Origin: a virus
Virus record (IMG/VR): IMGVR_UViG_3300034375_010259
Coordinates: 1-52,020 of that record
DNA length: 52,020 nucleotides
Strand: one strand, 5' to 3'
Shown: piece after piece, positions 42,588 through 49,043 of the stretch
Layout: every line of letters starts with the position of its first letter
Numbering within the stretch: the stretch's first letter is position 1
Program-made: the position numbers and the translations under genes
Notes under the pieces: generated by a model
What the model saw: only the letters and a program-made list of their open reading frames with translations
Databases searched by the model: none
Told to the model about the DNA's origin: nothing

Positions 42588-43178
42588 TCAATTAACTATA
42601 TAATACATCAATTCCATGTATTCATCAAGCAATTTCCCATTATACTCATCAATAAACTTAATCGGATCTACCTGAACCCCATCAACAATCACCTCAAAAT
42701 GTAAATGCGGTCCCGTCGTTTTCCCCGTATTTCCTGACAAACCAACCGGCTCGTAATCCAATAGTATGTCTCCTTTCTCGACTTTAAAAGAACTCAAATG
42801 CGCATACAAAGTCTTAAACCCATCATGCCGCACAATCACATAATTTCCAAACCCAGACTCAAACCCTACAAACTCCACCACGCCCTTTTGAATCGAAATC
42901 ACTTCCTCCCCTTCCCGAACTGCAAAATCAACTCCTTTATGCATCCTAGATCCATTCCCCAAATCGCGAAGCCCATACGGAGAAGACATGACTCCTCTAA
43001 CAGGCATTCGAAGAAACTTCCTAGGAACTTCAATCCTTTTAGGCTTCCTTTGCAAATCATGCTTTTCAATTAACAACTGCTTCTTACGCTCTTTCAAAGC
43101 CTGCAAAGTACTTACATCAGTCGTACTACAGCCTACAAACAATAAAAGGCTTCCAAAGACTACAAAACTATTTCCCAC
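42588..43178 (-). CDS. M23 (LytM-type) peptidoglycan endopeptidase, probable lipoprotein
   Basis: A 196-residue protein. I chose the GTG at 43178 because AGGAG lies 7 bases before it and it gives a lipoprotein signal, SLLLFVGC with Cys17. After a coiled linker the M23 domain has YGLRDLGN, HKGVD (His80, Asp84), AHL (His127) and PHLHFE (His158/His160), the full zinc set. It would cut stem-peptide crosslinks from the inner or outer membrane. No separate lysozyme is seen in the window, so this is a main candidate for the endolysin or for an entry enzyme. Confidence 0.75.
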   Translation of the reverse strand: MGNSFVVFGSLLLFVGCSTTDVSTLQALKERKKQLLIEKHDLQRKPKRIEVPRKFLRMPVRGVMSSPYGLRDLGNGSRMHKGVDFAVREGEEVISIQKGVVEFVGFESGFGNYVIVRHDGFKTLYAHLSSFKVEKGDILLDYEPVGLSGNTGKTTGPHLHFEVIVDGVQVDPIKFIDEYNGKLLDEYMELMYYIVN

Positions 43179-43188
43179 TTTTAAACTC

Positions 43189-43668
43189 CTATTTCCTAAC
43201 ACCGTACCAAGTAGGCTCACGCACATCATGATCCCATCTTACGGCTAAATATAACTGATAAGCTTTAGTAACATCCTTTATATGCTTAAAATCAACTCCA
43301 ACAGACTTATTAGCGGCACAATTAGCAAAAGGCGTCAAACTCCCTTCGGGAATCATAAACTCATGATCCTTAAAAACATCCAACAACCTACTAGACTTGT
43401 GAACCTTACCATACCTGAAAGTATACTCATCACTTAAAGCCTTAAAATGCCTTAAAAGCCATTGAAAGTTTTCCCTAGTTTCCCTAGCCCACACACTACT
43501 TGGGTGATTCTTATGAGTCATTTTGTAGATGCCATCACCCTCATAACCATGAACTCTTAAAGCCGTACTAAGCATTTGAGCAGTTTCTAAAACCATTTTC
43601 AGCGCTCTCTTGTCATCTAAAAATTTAGCACATTCTATTGGACATTCGGATGTAAAAAATATATTCAT
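43189..43668 (-). CDS. Conserved phage protein of unknown function
   Basis: A 159-residue protein. The patterns CPIECAKFLDDKRALKMVLE and NHPSSVWARETRENFQWLL belong to a widespread phage family that I recognise but cannot assign a function. The ATG at 43668 has AGGAG 7 bases upstream. It is the first gene after the promoter at 43695. Confidence 0.6.
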   Translation of the reverse strand: MNIFFTSECPIECAKFLDDKRALKMVLETAQMLSTALRVHGYEGDGIYKMTHKNHPSSVWARETRENFQWLLRHFKALSDEYTFRYGKVHKSSRLLDVFKDHEFMIPEGSLTPFANCAANKSVGVDFKHIKDVTKAYQLYLAVRWDHDVREPTWYGVRK

Positions 43669-43694
43669 CACATGACTCCTTTTGGGTTTATTAA

Positions 43695-43723
43695 ATTGTA
43701 CCGTACTTTTAGGGGATTTGCAA
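43695..43723 (-). promoter_or_regulatory. Sigma70-like promoter
   Basis: On the minus strand TTGCAA (43723-43718), 17-base spacer, TACAAT (43700-43695). It lies about 25 bases before the gene at 43668, and a GACCGTC element sits about 45 bases upstream. Confidence 0.65.
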
Positions 43724-43767
43724 GACTTTTTTTGATTTTTTAGATTTATAGATTTATAGACTTAACC

Positions 43768-43783
43768 GACCGTCAATAGCTTT
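43768..43783 (-). promoter_or_regulatory. GACCGTCAATAGC element (copy 2)
   Basis: Same 13-bp core as at 42095, 45 bases upstream of the -35 at 43718-43723. It is followed by repeated TTTATAGA and TAATAAATTCC words. Confidence 0.6.
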
Positions 43784-43814
43784 CAGCTAATAAATTCCAA
43801 CTAATAAATTCCAG

Positions 43815-43895
43815 CTATTCTCCAGCTTCAAATATGTCCAGCAGGATCATTATTACAGCCAATGCAACTAATAGCATTAATAATAAGTTAATCAT
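43815..43895 (-). CDS. 26-residue membrane microprotein
   Basis: GAGGG lies 7 bases before the ATG at 43895. The peptide is one membrane helix (LLLMLLVALAVIMILL) with an acidic tail DIFEAGE. It follows the ankyrin gene directly and has the same layout as the microprotein at 51284-51352. Good ribosome site and composition argue that it is real. Confidence 0.55.
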   Translation of the reverse strand: MINLLLMLLVALAVIMILLDIFEAGE

Positions 43896-43905
43896 CAGTA
43901 TTCCC

Positions 43906-44193
43906 TCAGTCTTGCGTCTTTATTAATTCATTATATAACATACAATCTAATGAGTAGATAATCATTTCTTCATTATTAAAATAAATTGCACTTCCTAAAA
44001 CGTAGCCTTTATCGTTATTAATATCAGCGCCTTTTTCTATTAAATATTTAACAATATCAAAATGTCCATTAAAGGCTGCAATTCCTAAAGCCCAATCATG
44101 GTTAGCATTAGCTCCATTTTTAACTGCTAATTTTACCATTTCGAGTTGATTAATTTCAATGCCGAGTGTTAGTATTTTTTGCCAATCAATCAT
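43906..44193 (-). CDS. Ankyrin-repeat protein
   Basis: A 95-residue protein with two to three ankyrin repeats (QLEMVKLAVKNGANANHD, NGHFDIVKYLIEKGADIN, then a degenerate third). Repeats are of the short type lacking the TPLH part. Its ATG overlaps the previous stop by 8 bases. Its end, KTQD, is encoded by the junction sequence that recurs in front of neighbouring genes. Binds a protein partner by analogy; target unknown. Confidence 0.7.
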   Translation of the reverse strand: MIDWQKILTLGIEINQLEMVKLAVKNGANANHDWALGIAAFNGHFDIVKYLIEKGADINNDKGYVLGSAIYFNNEEMIIYSLDCMLYNELIKTQD

Positions 44194-44395
44194 TGATGCC
44201 GCCTTTTTGTTGCTTCAAAGTTCTCCTAACAATAACCATAGAAGCTGGCACAATTAACTCCCCACCATCAGGCAATCTAAGCAACATTAAATTATTAACA
44301 CTATCATAATACTTCATCTCTTTCAAAGGTGCCCACATCGTTCTTCCCAAGGCTGGTATTATATAGTATTGTTCATATTCCGGTTTATTTTTCAT
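44186..44395 (-). CDS. Hypothetical 69-residue protein
   Basis: A small beta-rich protein (NNLMLLRLPDGGELIVPASM) ending in a basic helix. AAGGAG precedes the ATG; overlaps the ankyrin gene downstream. No family recognised. Confidence 0.5.
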   Translation of the reverse strand: MKNKPEYEQYYIIPALGRTMWAPLKEMKYYDSVNNLMLLRLPDGGELIVPASMVIVRRTLKQQKGGIND

Positions 44396-44422
44396 TATTA
44401 ACTCCTTAAAATTATATCACTA

Positions 44423-44659
44423 TTAATTATTAATCTCTTTATAATACTCATCAAGCCAATCCAGTTCGGTAATGTGCAATTGTCTCTCTAATAACTTTTC
44501 GTACAATTTATATGTGTTGCTTAATTTCTCCCTGTATTCCTCAGTGTATAGATCCTGCTGGGTGGATACCATTACGTAGTCGAGTAGTAAGTCCTTGACT
44601 TCATTAAGTAATTTTACTTTTTCGTTGTTGTTCATTAGTAATACTTCCTTTTTATTCAT
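44423..44659 (-). CDS. Hypothetical helical protein
   Basis: A 78-residue charged helical protein (VKLLNEVKDLLLDYVMVSTQ). Two starts have ribosome sites: ATG 44659 (GAGG) and the ATG 24 bases later (AAGGA). First gene behind a TTGACA promoter. No family recognised. Confidence 0.5.
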   Translation of the reverse strand: MNKKEVLLMNNNEKVKLLNEVKDLLLDYVMVSTQQDLYTEEYREKLSNTYKLYEKLLERQLHITELDWLDEYYKEINN

Positions 44660-44688
44660 TATTGTTACCTCAATGTTGCGTCAATGAT

Positions 44689-44717
44689 AGAGTATCATGC
44701 AAAAATGTTGATGTCAA
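44689..44717 (-). promoter_or_regulatory. Extended -10 sigma70-like promoter
   Basis: On the minus strand a perfect TTGACA (44717-44712), 17-base spacer, TACTCT (44694-44689) with an extended TG just upstream. The start would lie near 44682, about 20 bases before the gene at 44659. Confidence 0.65.
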
Positions 44718-44761
44718 GTATTTTTTGAGTTTTTTAGGAATTTATGCCAATTTTATTGAAT

Positions 44762-45061
44762 TTAAACAGATTTAAGTGAACACCATTTCAAATGATGATT
44801 TGGAAACGAAGTATGCTTGGCTGCGCAATCGCAATTTTTCGGTATTGGTGGCGGCTCATTGACGACATCCTTATTTATAAACATCCAATAATAACTAGAG
44901 TCGTATGTCATCTCTCTAAAAGCGTATAAATCGCTTAAAATAGTGACCATCTTCCCGTCAACATGAATTACCTTACCTTTATCCATATTACTTGCGCCGG
45001 TATATATTTCTATTTCACATCCAATCAGGGATTTATTTACGGTATGTATAAATTGGTTCAT
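44762..45061 (-). CDS. Zn-motif protein with SH3-like N-terminus
   Basis: A 99-residue protein from the ATG at 45061 (GAGAATTGTTG leader; TTG starts just upstream less likely). DKGKVIHVDGKMVTI resembles an SH3/KOW-type strand pair. The end carries NCDC and HLKWC, a CxC...HxxWC zinc site shared with the protein at 49786-50196. The gene begins inside the end of the ankyrin gene. Function unknown. Confidence 0.55.
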   Translation of the reverse strand: MNQFIHTVNKSLIGCEIEIYTGASNMDKGKVIHVDGKMVTILSDLYAFREMTYDSSYYWMFINKDVVNEPPPIPKNCDCAAKHTSFPNHHLKWCSLKSV

Positions 45062-45524
45062 CAACAATTCTCCTTAGTTTTGCGTCTTTGAGTAATTTTA
45101 CGATTTCGGTATGTTTCATTACGAGAAGCCCATTTAATGCTTGATCATTCTTAGCATGAATATTAGCTCCATGTTCTAATAACAGTTTTACGATTTCAGT
45201 ATGTCCATAATCAGAAGCCAATCTTAATGCTTCATCATTCCAAGCATGAACATTAGCTTCTTTTTCCAATAACAGTTTTACAGTTTTAGTATGACCATTT
45301 TTAGAAGCTCGTCTTAATGCTTGATCATTCTCAGCATGAACGTCAGCACCATAGTCTAATAACAGTTTTACGATTTCAGTACGTCCATTACGAGAAGCCC
45401 ATCTTAATACATAATCATTCCCAGCATGAACGTCAGCACCATGTTCTAATAACAATTTTACTATTTCAATGTGACCAAAATAAGAAGCCCATGTTAATGC
45501 TTGATTTAATTGGTTTTGTGTCAT
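45033..45524 (-). CDS. Ankyrin-repeat protein, 30-residue repeats
   Basis: A 163-residue protein with five ankyrin repeats, each of 30 rather than 33 residues and of the form NDxALRxASxxGHTEIVKLLL followed by GADVHA. DNA units are exactly 90 bp apart. The ATG at 45524 sits behind GAGGAG. The style closely resembles ankyrin proteins of giant viruses. No signal peptide. It probably binds a host or phage protein. Confidence 0.8.
   Translation of the reverse strand: MTQNQLNQALTWASYFGHIEIVKLLLEHGADVHAGNDYVLRWASRNGRTEIVKLLLDYGADVHAENDQALRRASKNGHTKTVKLLLEKEANVHAWNDEALRLASDYGHTEIVKLLLEHGANIHAKNDQALNGLLVMKHTEIVKLLKDAKLRRIVDEPIYTYRK
45090..45524 (-). repeat. 90-bp ankyrin tandem repeats
   Basis: The word AACAGTTTTA (or AACAATTTTA) recurs at 45181, 45271, 45361 and 45451, exactly 90 bp apart, with high DNA similarity between units. 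This suggests recent duplication and possible copy-number change. Confidence 0.9.
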
Positions 45525-45604
45525 CAACAATTCTCCTCAATGTTGCGTCTTCTTTTCCGGGCAAAATTATTACGTTCTAGGTACTCTATAAAATCTTTTT
45601 TCAT
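45524..45604 (-). CDS. 26-residue leader peptide coupled to the ankyrin gene
   Basis: ATG 45604 opens a 26-codon frame starting MKKDFIEYLERNNF and ending in a basic/acidic tail (RKRRRNIEENC). Its TGA overlaps the ankyrin ATG (TGATG), so ribosomes could reinitiate. AAGG lies 9 bases upstream. Could be a real leader peptide or chance. Confidence 0.4.
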   Translation of the reverse strand: MKKDFIEYLERNNFARKRRRNIEENC

Positions 45605-45630
45605 TATTTTTGACCTTCTCAGTTCCTTAT

Positions 45631-45659
45631 CTATCAGTATAGCAGATATGGGTTGTCAA
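45631..45659 (-). promoter_or_regulatory. Promoter candidate for leader/ankyrin genes
   Basis: On the minus strand TGCTATACT, an extended -10 with 5/6 match (45641-45636), lies 35 bases before the leader peptide. A TTGACA at 45659-45654 is only 12 bases away, too close for a normal pair, so the extended -10 may work without it. Confidence 0.4.
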
Positions 45660-45676
45660 CAGTACGTTAATCATTT

Positions 45677-46693
45677 TTATTTCCTTAAAGTTTTGACCAT
45701 TTCTTCTGCAATTCTTTCAATAACTGGAACAGCTACGGAATTTCCAAATTGCTTATAAGCTTGTGTATCTGATACAGGTATTATAAAACTTTCAGGAAAT
45801 CCTTGTAATCTAGCGCATTCTCTGGGCGTTAATTTCCTAGGTCTTTTATTAATATCTGATTGATCTATTAAAATTTCGCTACCATCTTTTCCATACCTAG
45901 CACTAATAGTATTCGTGTACTCAGAATCTTTATTGAATAAAGAATATCCAAACCCATTGCCCTTCTGTTTATGACTCTCTTTTCTTCTTTGATGACCATT
46001 CCATAGCTTTTCAGAGAGAGTGTATTTATCATCCACATTTTGCTCTAAAATATTTCCAACTTTTGTAGGGGTTTTACAAGGCTCAGGAAAGTTAAAATTA
46101 TCATTAAAATTGAAATTTAAAGGAAATTGACTCTTATCAAATCCAATAATATAAATTCTTTCCCTATTTTGTGGTACTCCGAAGTCAGCAGCTCTTAGTA
46201 CTTTAAATTCAACATGATAATTTAACATTGTGAGAATTTCAAGGATGGTATTTAAAGTCTTTCCTTTATTGTGACCTTTTAATTGTTTCACATTTTCTAG
46301 TAAAAATGCCTTTGGTCTTTTATGTTTTATAATGTCTTGGATATAAAAAAATAGTGTTCCTCTAGTATCTTCAAATCCTTTTTTTAATCCTGCTTGAGAA
46401 AATGGCTGACACGGAAATCCTGCCAGTAAAATGTCGTGGTTAGGTATTTCCTCCATAGATATCTTTGTTATGTCTCCATGAGGCATTTTTCCATAATTAG
46501 CCTTATAAGTCTCTTGAGCAAATTTATCCCATTCAGATGTAAATACACATAATCCTTTATGTTTTTCAAAGCCTAATCTCATTCCACCTATACCAGCAAA
46601 AAGATCAATAAATGAATAATTATTGTCAATGTTAGCATTAGCACCTTTTTCAGAGGATCGTTTTAATGCTTTATTTAATTCTTTTTGTGTCAT
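45677..46693 (-). CDS. dcm: DNA cytosine-5 methyltransferase with ankyrin-derived N-terminus
   Basis: A 338-residue m5C methyltransferase. Motif I FIDLFAGIGGMRLGFE (28-43), motif IV GFPCQPFSQAG with Cys95, motif VI LLENVK, motif VIII QNRERIYIIGF, motif X GNSVAVPVI near the C-terminus; all catalytic motifs are present. Residues 1-25 (MTQKELNKALKRSSEKGANA) are not part of the family and match the start of the ankyrin protein next door. No partner restriction enzyme is seen, so it probably protects phage DNA. The recognition site cannot be told. Confidence 0.85.
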   Translation of the reverse strand: MTQKELNKALKRSSEKGANANIDNNYSFIDLFAGIGGMRLGFEKHKGLCVFTSEWDKFAQETYKANYGKMPHGDITKISMEEIPNHDILLAGFPCQPFSQAGLKKGFEDTRGTLFFYIQDIIKHKRPKAFLLENVKQLKGHNKGKTLNTILEILTMLNYHVEFKVLRAADFGVPQNRERIYIIGFDKSQFPLNFNFNDNFNFPEPCKTPTKVGNILEQNVDDKYTLSEKLWNGHQRRKESHKQKGNGFGYSLFNKDSEYTNTISARYGKDGSEILIDQSDINKRPRKLTPRECARLQGFPESFIIPVSDTQAYKQFGNSVAVPVIERIAEEMVKTLRK

Positions 46694-46713
46694 CAACAAT
46701 TCTCCTCAGTGAT

Positions 46714-46977
46714 TCAATTATTAATACTAAAATCGATGTACTTTTGGCTCATTCGCCACCTTTTGCTGACACCGATCTTACCGTTAATTATATAATACCA
46801 ATCAATAAATGTCAATACCCCACCTTTCGAGGCGGCAAAATAGCAGTTTGGATGGTCGTCAAAAGGTCCGGTACCGCGTTTAAAGTACTTATAATAAGTA
46901 ATAGACTCGCCCTTAGCTCGTTTCTCTTGAAAGTAAAACGGTTTATCCGATTCTATGCATTCCTGTAAACTCGCCAC
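46714..46977 (-). CDS. Hypothetical protein
   Basis: An 87-residue protein with a GTG start 7 bases after GGAG. It includes YYKYFKRGTGPFDDHPNCYF and a KRWRMSQKYIDF end. Mixed alpha/beta, no family recognised. Lies just upstream of the methyltransferase in the same operon. Confidence 0.5.
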   Translation of the reverse strand: MASLQECIESDKPFYFQEKRAKGESITYYKYFKRGTGPFDDHPNCYFAASKGGVLTFIDWYYIINGKIGVSKRWRMSQKYIDFSINN

Positions 46978-46979
46978 TA

Positions 46980-47219
46980 CTAAATCTCCGTATCCCCTGC
47001 ATGAGTGTTGTAGAAGTCTTCGATCTTATTCCGTTTATCAATGCAATGGGAAGCCAAAGTAGAATTTAAATTCGCGGCAAAATAAATAGACATGATATGA
47101 TACATCTCCCCAATGGGTAAATTATTCATTGACGCAAATTCAGCAATCGAATGATCTATACCTTTTAAGTCTTTCTTGCCTTTTTCTACGTGTTCAATTA
47201 AGTATTTAGTTACATCCAT
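46980..47219 (-). CDS. Hypothetical protein
   Basis: A 79-residue helical protein (YLIEHVEKGKKDLKGIDHSI; FAANLNSTLASHC). GGAAC precedes the ATG. It is followed after two bases by the gene at 46977. No family recognised. Confidence 0.5.
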   Translation of the reverse strand: MDVTKYLIEHVEKGKKDLKGIDHSIAEFASMNNLPIGEMYHIMSIYFAANLNSTLASHCIDKRNKIEDFYNTHAGDTEI

Positions 47220-47251
47220 AATAGTTCCTTAGTGTTGTTTTAAATCTTTCA

Positions 47252-47467
47252 TTACAAATCCTTATCAGTTTCTTCAACCATACTCTTAAAATCATCAAAC
47301 AAGTCATCTACGATCTGATCATACGCATAAGACTCGCCATTTATCGAACAATAATCAACGCTATCCAAGACTGCATAACTTAAAACATCCGCCATCCCTT
47401 TTTTAATCTCTATTAGGTCTTCAGAAGCTAATAAATCTTTTAAAATCTTCAAAGTCTCTGGTTTCAT
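47252..47467 (-). CDS. Small acidic hypothetical protein
   Basis: A 71-residue, D/E-rich helical protein (LKDLLASEDLIEIKKGMADV; DDLFDDFKSMVEETDKDL). GGGAGG precedes the ATG, a strong site. First gene behind the promoter at 47498. Acidic composition would fit a host-takeover inhibitor, but nothing proves it. Confidence 0.5.
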   Translation of the reverse strand: MKPETLKILKDLLASEDLIEIKKGMADVLSYAVLDSVDYCSINGESYAYDQIVDDLFDDFKSMVEETDKDL

Positions 47468-47497
47468 TTTTACCTCCCTTAAAGTTTCTTATACTTT

Positions 47498-47526
47498 ATA
47501 GTACAGGAAATCGTTTTAAAATGCAA
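47498..47526 (-). promoter_or_regulatory. Sigma70-like promoter
   Basis: On the minus strand TTGCAT (47526-47521), 17-base spacer, TACTAT (47503-47498). It lies between a terminator and the gene at 47467 and would drive the genes down to the methyltransferase. Confidence 0.55.
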
Positions 47527-47545
47527 TCTTTTTGATAAAAAAAGT

Positions 47546-47594
47546 CTAAAAAATCCGCAAGTAGCTAACCCACCGAAATCACATGACTCGCGGA
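47546..47594 (-). terminator. Intrinsic terminator on the minus strand
   Basis: TCCGCGAGT (47594-47586) pairs with ACTTGCGGA (47562-47554) in a 9-bp stem with one G-T pair and a 23-base loop, followed by TTTTTT. It ends the transcript carrying the diphosphohydrolase-like gene and the two small genes after it. Confidence 0.65.
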
Positions 47595-47603
47595 GCCTTC
47601 AAA

Positions 47604-47729
47604 CTATTCCTCCTTAGAAGTCTTCGTGCCATAAAAAAACACCGGACTGCTACCGTCCTCATATTCCTCAACTGCACTCGGATAATGTATCAAAACCCAT
47701 TGATGCGTCAACGCTAAAATCTCCCCCAT
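47604..47729 (-). CDS. 41-residue hypothetical protein
   Basis: The ATG at 47729 directly follows the stop of the 30-residue gene. Start MGEILALTHQWVLIHYPSAV, end TKTSKEE. Codon style and tight packing support it, but there is no clear independent ribosome site. Function unknown. Confidence 0.5.
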   Translation of the reverse strand: MGEILALTHQWVLIHYPSAVEEYEDGSSPVFFYGTKTSKEE

Positions 47730-47822
47730 CTACAACCCATGATCGTGAGCCATTTCCATAAGCACATTTTCATGATCCAATAAAACATCTCCCATTTTTC
47801 GAACTTTTAAGCTTTTACTCAT
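47730..47822 (-). CDS. 30-residue hypothetical protein
   Basis: GGAG lies upstream of the ATG at 47822, which overlaps the end of the diphosphohydrolase-like gene by 8 bases. Start MSKSLKVRKMGDVLLDHENV. The overlap indicates translational coupling. Function unknown. Confidence 0.5.
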   Translation of the reverse strand: MSKSLKVRKMGDVLLDHENVLMEMAHDHGL

Positions 47823-48438
47823 TTGAACTCTCCTTTTTAGTTATAGCTCTATCAAAGTCTATCATATCCTTCAAAACATTATTCTTATACCTATCATCCT
47901 TCTCCGGATGCGTAAACTGATATTCAGCTAGCATAGCCAAATTACACAAAGCGTGCCACAAATGCGGCTTCCCCGACTCCGAATCCAGATCTTCCCCACC
48001 GTTAAATTTATACAAATGCCTTAAAGCACAATTAATAACCTTCGACCAGTCCATGCCCTTTCTCCAATTCTGGTCCGGATATTTACCACCATGCTTTTCG
48101 CTGTTCGCCATCAGTACGGAAGCGATCGCATATATTGCGGCTTCAGGGCATTGCGTCAGTTCAATTTTTCCGTCATTGAAGCGCAATCCCTCAGTGTTTC
48201 CAATATTGCCAATATTGCTGTCAATGTTGCTATCAATGTTGGATTTTTGTTGTGGTTGTTGATGGAACAATTCAATGTCTTGATTTTCTAAAATTCTGCC
48301 ATCCAAAGTAAATCGACTATGTCCAGTAACATCAAACCTAACTTTTATAGGATATTTTTCAAAGAAATTTATTTCAACAACCTTTCCTTTTTGATCTCTA
48401 AATCTAACCAAGTCGCCAGCCTTAAATTCTCTACTCAT
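47815..48438 (-). CDS. dATP/dGTP diphosphohydrolase-like protein with SH3-like domain
   Basis: A 207-residue protein. Residues 1-40 (FKAGDLVRFRDQKGKVVEIN) look like an SH3/KOW domain. A linker of N-I-D/N-I-G repeats (about 65-82) follows. The C-terminal half has WSKVINCALRHLYKF, GEDLDSESGKPHLWHALCNL, the pattern of the phage family annotated as dATP/dGTP diphosphohydrolase N-terminal (DUF5664-type). It could change nucleotide pools during infection. No purZ-like gene is seen, so it is not evidence for modified adenine. Confidence 0.6.
   Translation of the reverse strand: MSREFKAGDLVRFRDQKGKVVEINFFEKYPIKVRFDVTGHSRFTLDGRILENQDIELFHQQPQQKSNIDSNIDSNIGNIGNTEGLRFNDGKIELTQCPEAAIYAIASVLMANSEKHGGKYPDQNWRKGMDWSKVINCALRHLYKFNGGEDLDSESGKPHLWHALCNLAMLAEYQFTHPEKDDRYKNNVLKDMIDFDRAITKKESSNE
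48180..48241 (-). repeat. Microsatellite linker inside the diphosphohydrolase-like gene
   Basis: CAATATTGC / CAATGTTGC-type units repeat every 9-12 bases and encode the NIDSNIDSNIGNIGN linker. Length changes stay in frame. Confidence 0.7.
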
Positions 48439-48463
48439 CTAAAACTCCTTATAAACTTAAAAA

Positions 48464-48715
48464 CTAATCAATACTTTCCTGCACTAATCTTTTCTTTAAA
48501 AGCAAAAAATTCCTATGCTTTTCAAACTGTCTTTTGATCCATGGTGTCATGTTATGTTTAGAATTTATGGATCTTTTCAACCATTCAAGCATTTTACGGT
48601 CCATTTCAGCCAAAGAAAGTTCTCCATTAAGCCTTAAACGGACTAACTTAGCCCAATAAGTCTCATACCGTTCTTCCCAATACTTTAAAGCTTCCGCATC
48701 CTTAAAAGTCTTCAA
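48464..48715 (-). CDS. Hypothetical helical protein
   Basis: An 83-residue basic helical protein (ALKYWEERYETYWAKLVRLR). Its start overlaps the stop of the next upstream gene (48712). No family recognised. Confidence 0.5.
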   Translation of the reverse strand: MKTFKDAEALKYWEERYETYWAKLVRLRLNGELSLAEMDRKMLEWLKRSINSKHNMTPWIKRQFEKHRNFLLLKKRLVQESID

Positions 48716-49032
48716 AAGTCCTCCCCCGTTTTCAAATCCTTAGTCTTCAAATCTTTAATCTTCAAATCATTAAGCCTTTTAAACCTATTAACGGTCATCA
48801 AAGACTTCCCATTCCCATCACTCGGCAAATAACAATAAGCTCTATATTCTTGAAAGCCTGTCTTAACTAACCTAGCCAAACAATACTTTTCACCATATAG
48901 ATTTTTACAACCTTTAGAAGCCGTCAATAGGTTTTCTGTATCCGTATCATTCCAAGGCAAACTCGACTTATTAACTCGAACAGCCTCCGGACATACAGAC
49001 ATGATTAATAGTGCAGTAATCAGAAAATTCAC
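48712..49032 (-). CDS. Small exported Cys-containing protein
   Basis: A 106-residue protein with a GTG start behind AAGGA. The N-terminus (FLITALLIMSVC) looks like a signal peptide, followed by a domain with several Cys (KGCKNLYGEKYCLARLV; YRAYC) that could pair in the periplasm. The C-terminus has repeats of DLKTKDLKT. It lies next to the lipoprotein gene; a shared job at the cell surface is possible. Confidence 0.5.
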   Translation of the reverse strand: MNFLITALLIMSVCPEAVRVNKSSLPWNDTDTENLLTASKGCKNLYGEKYCLARLVKTGFQEYRAYCYLPSDGNGKSLMTVNRFKRLNDLKIKDLKTKDLKTGEDF

Positions 49033-49043
49033 TTATAGTCCTT

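Noticed and set aside
45677-46693. Complete restriction-modification system
   Set aside because: Methyltransferase has no neighbouring restriction enzyme; the PDDEXK gene at 33293 lies 12 kb away in the replication operon.
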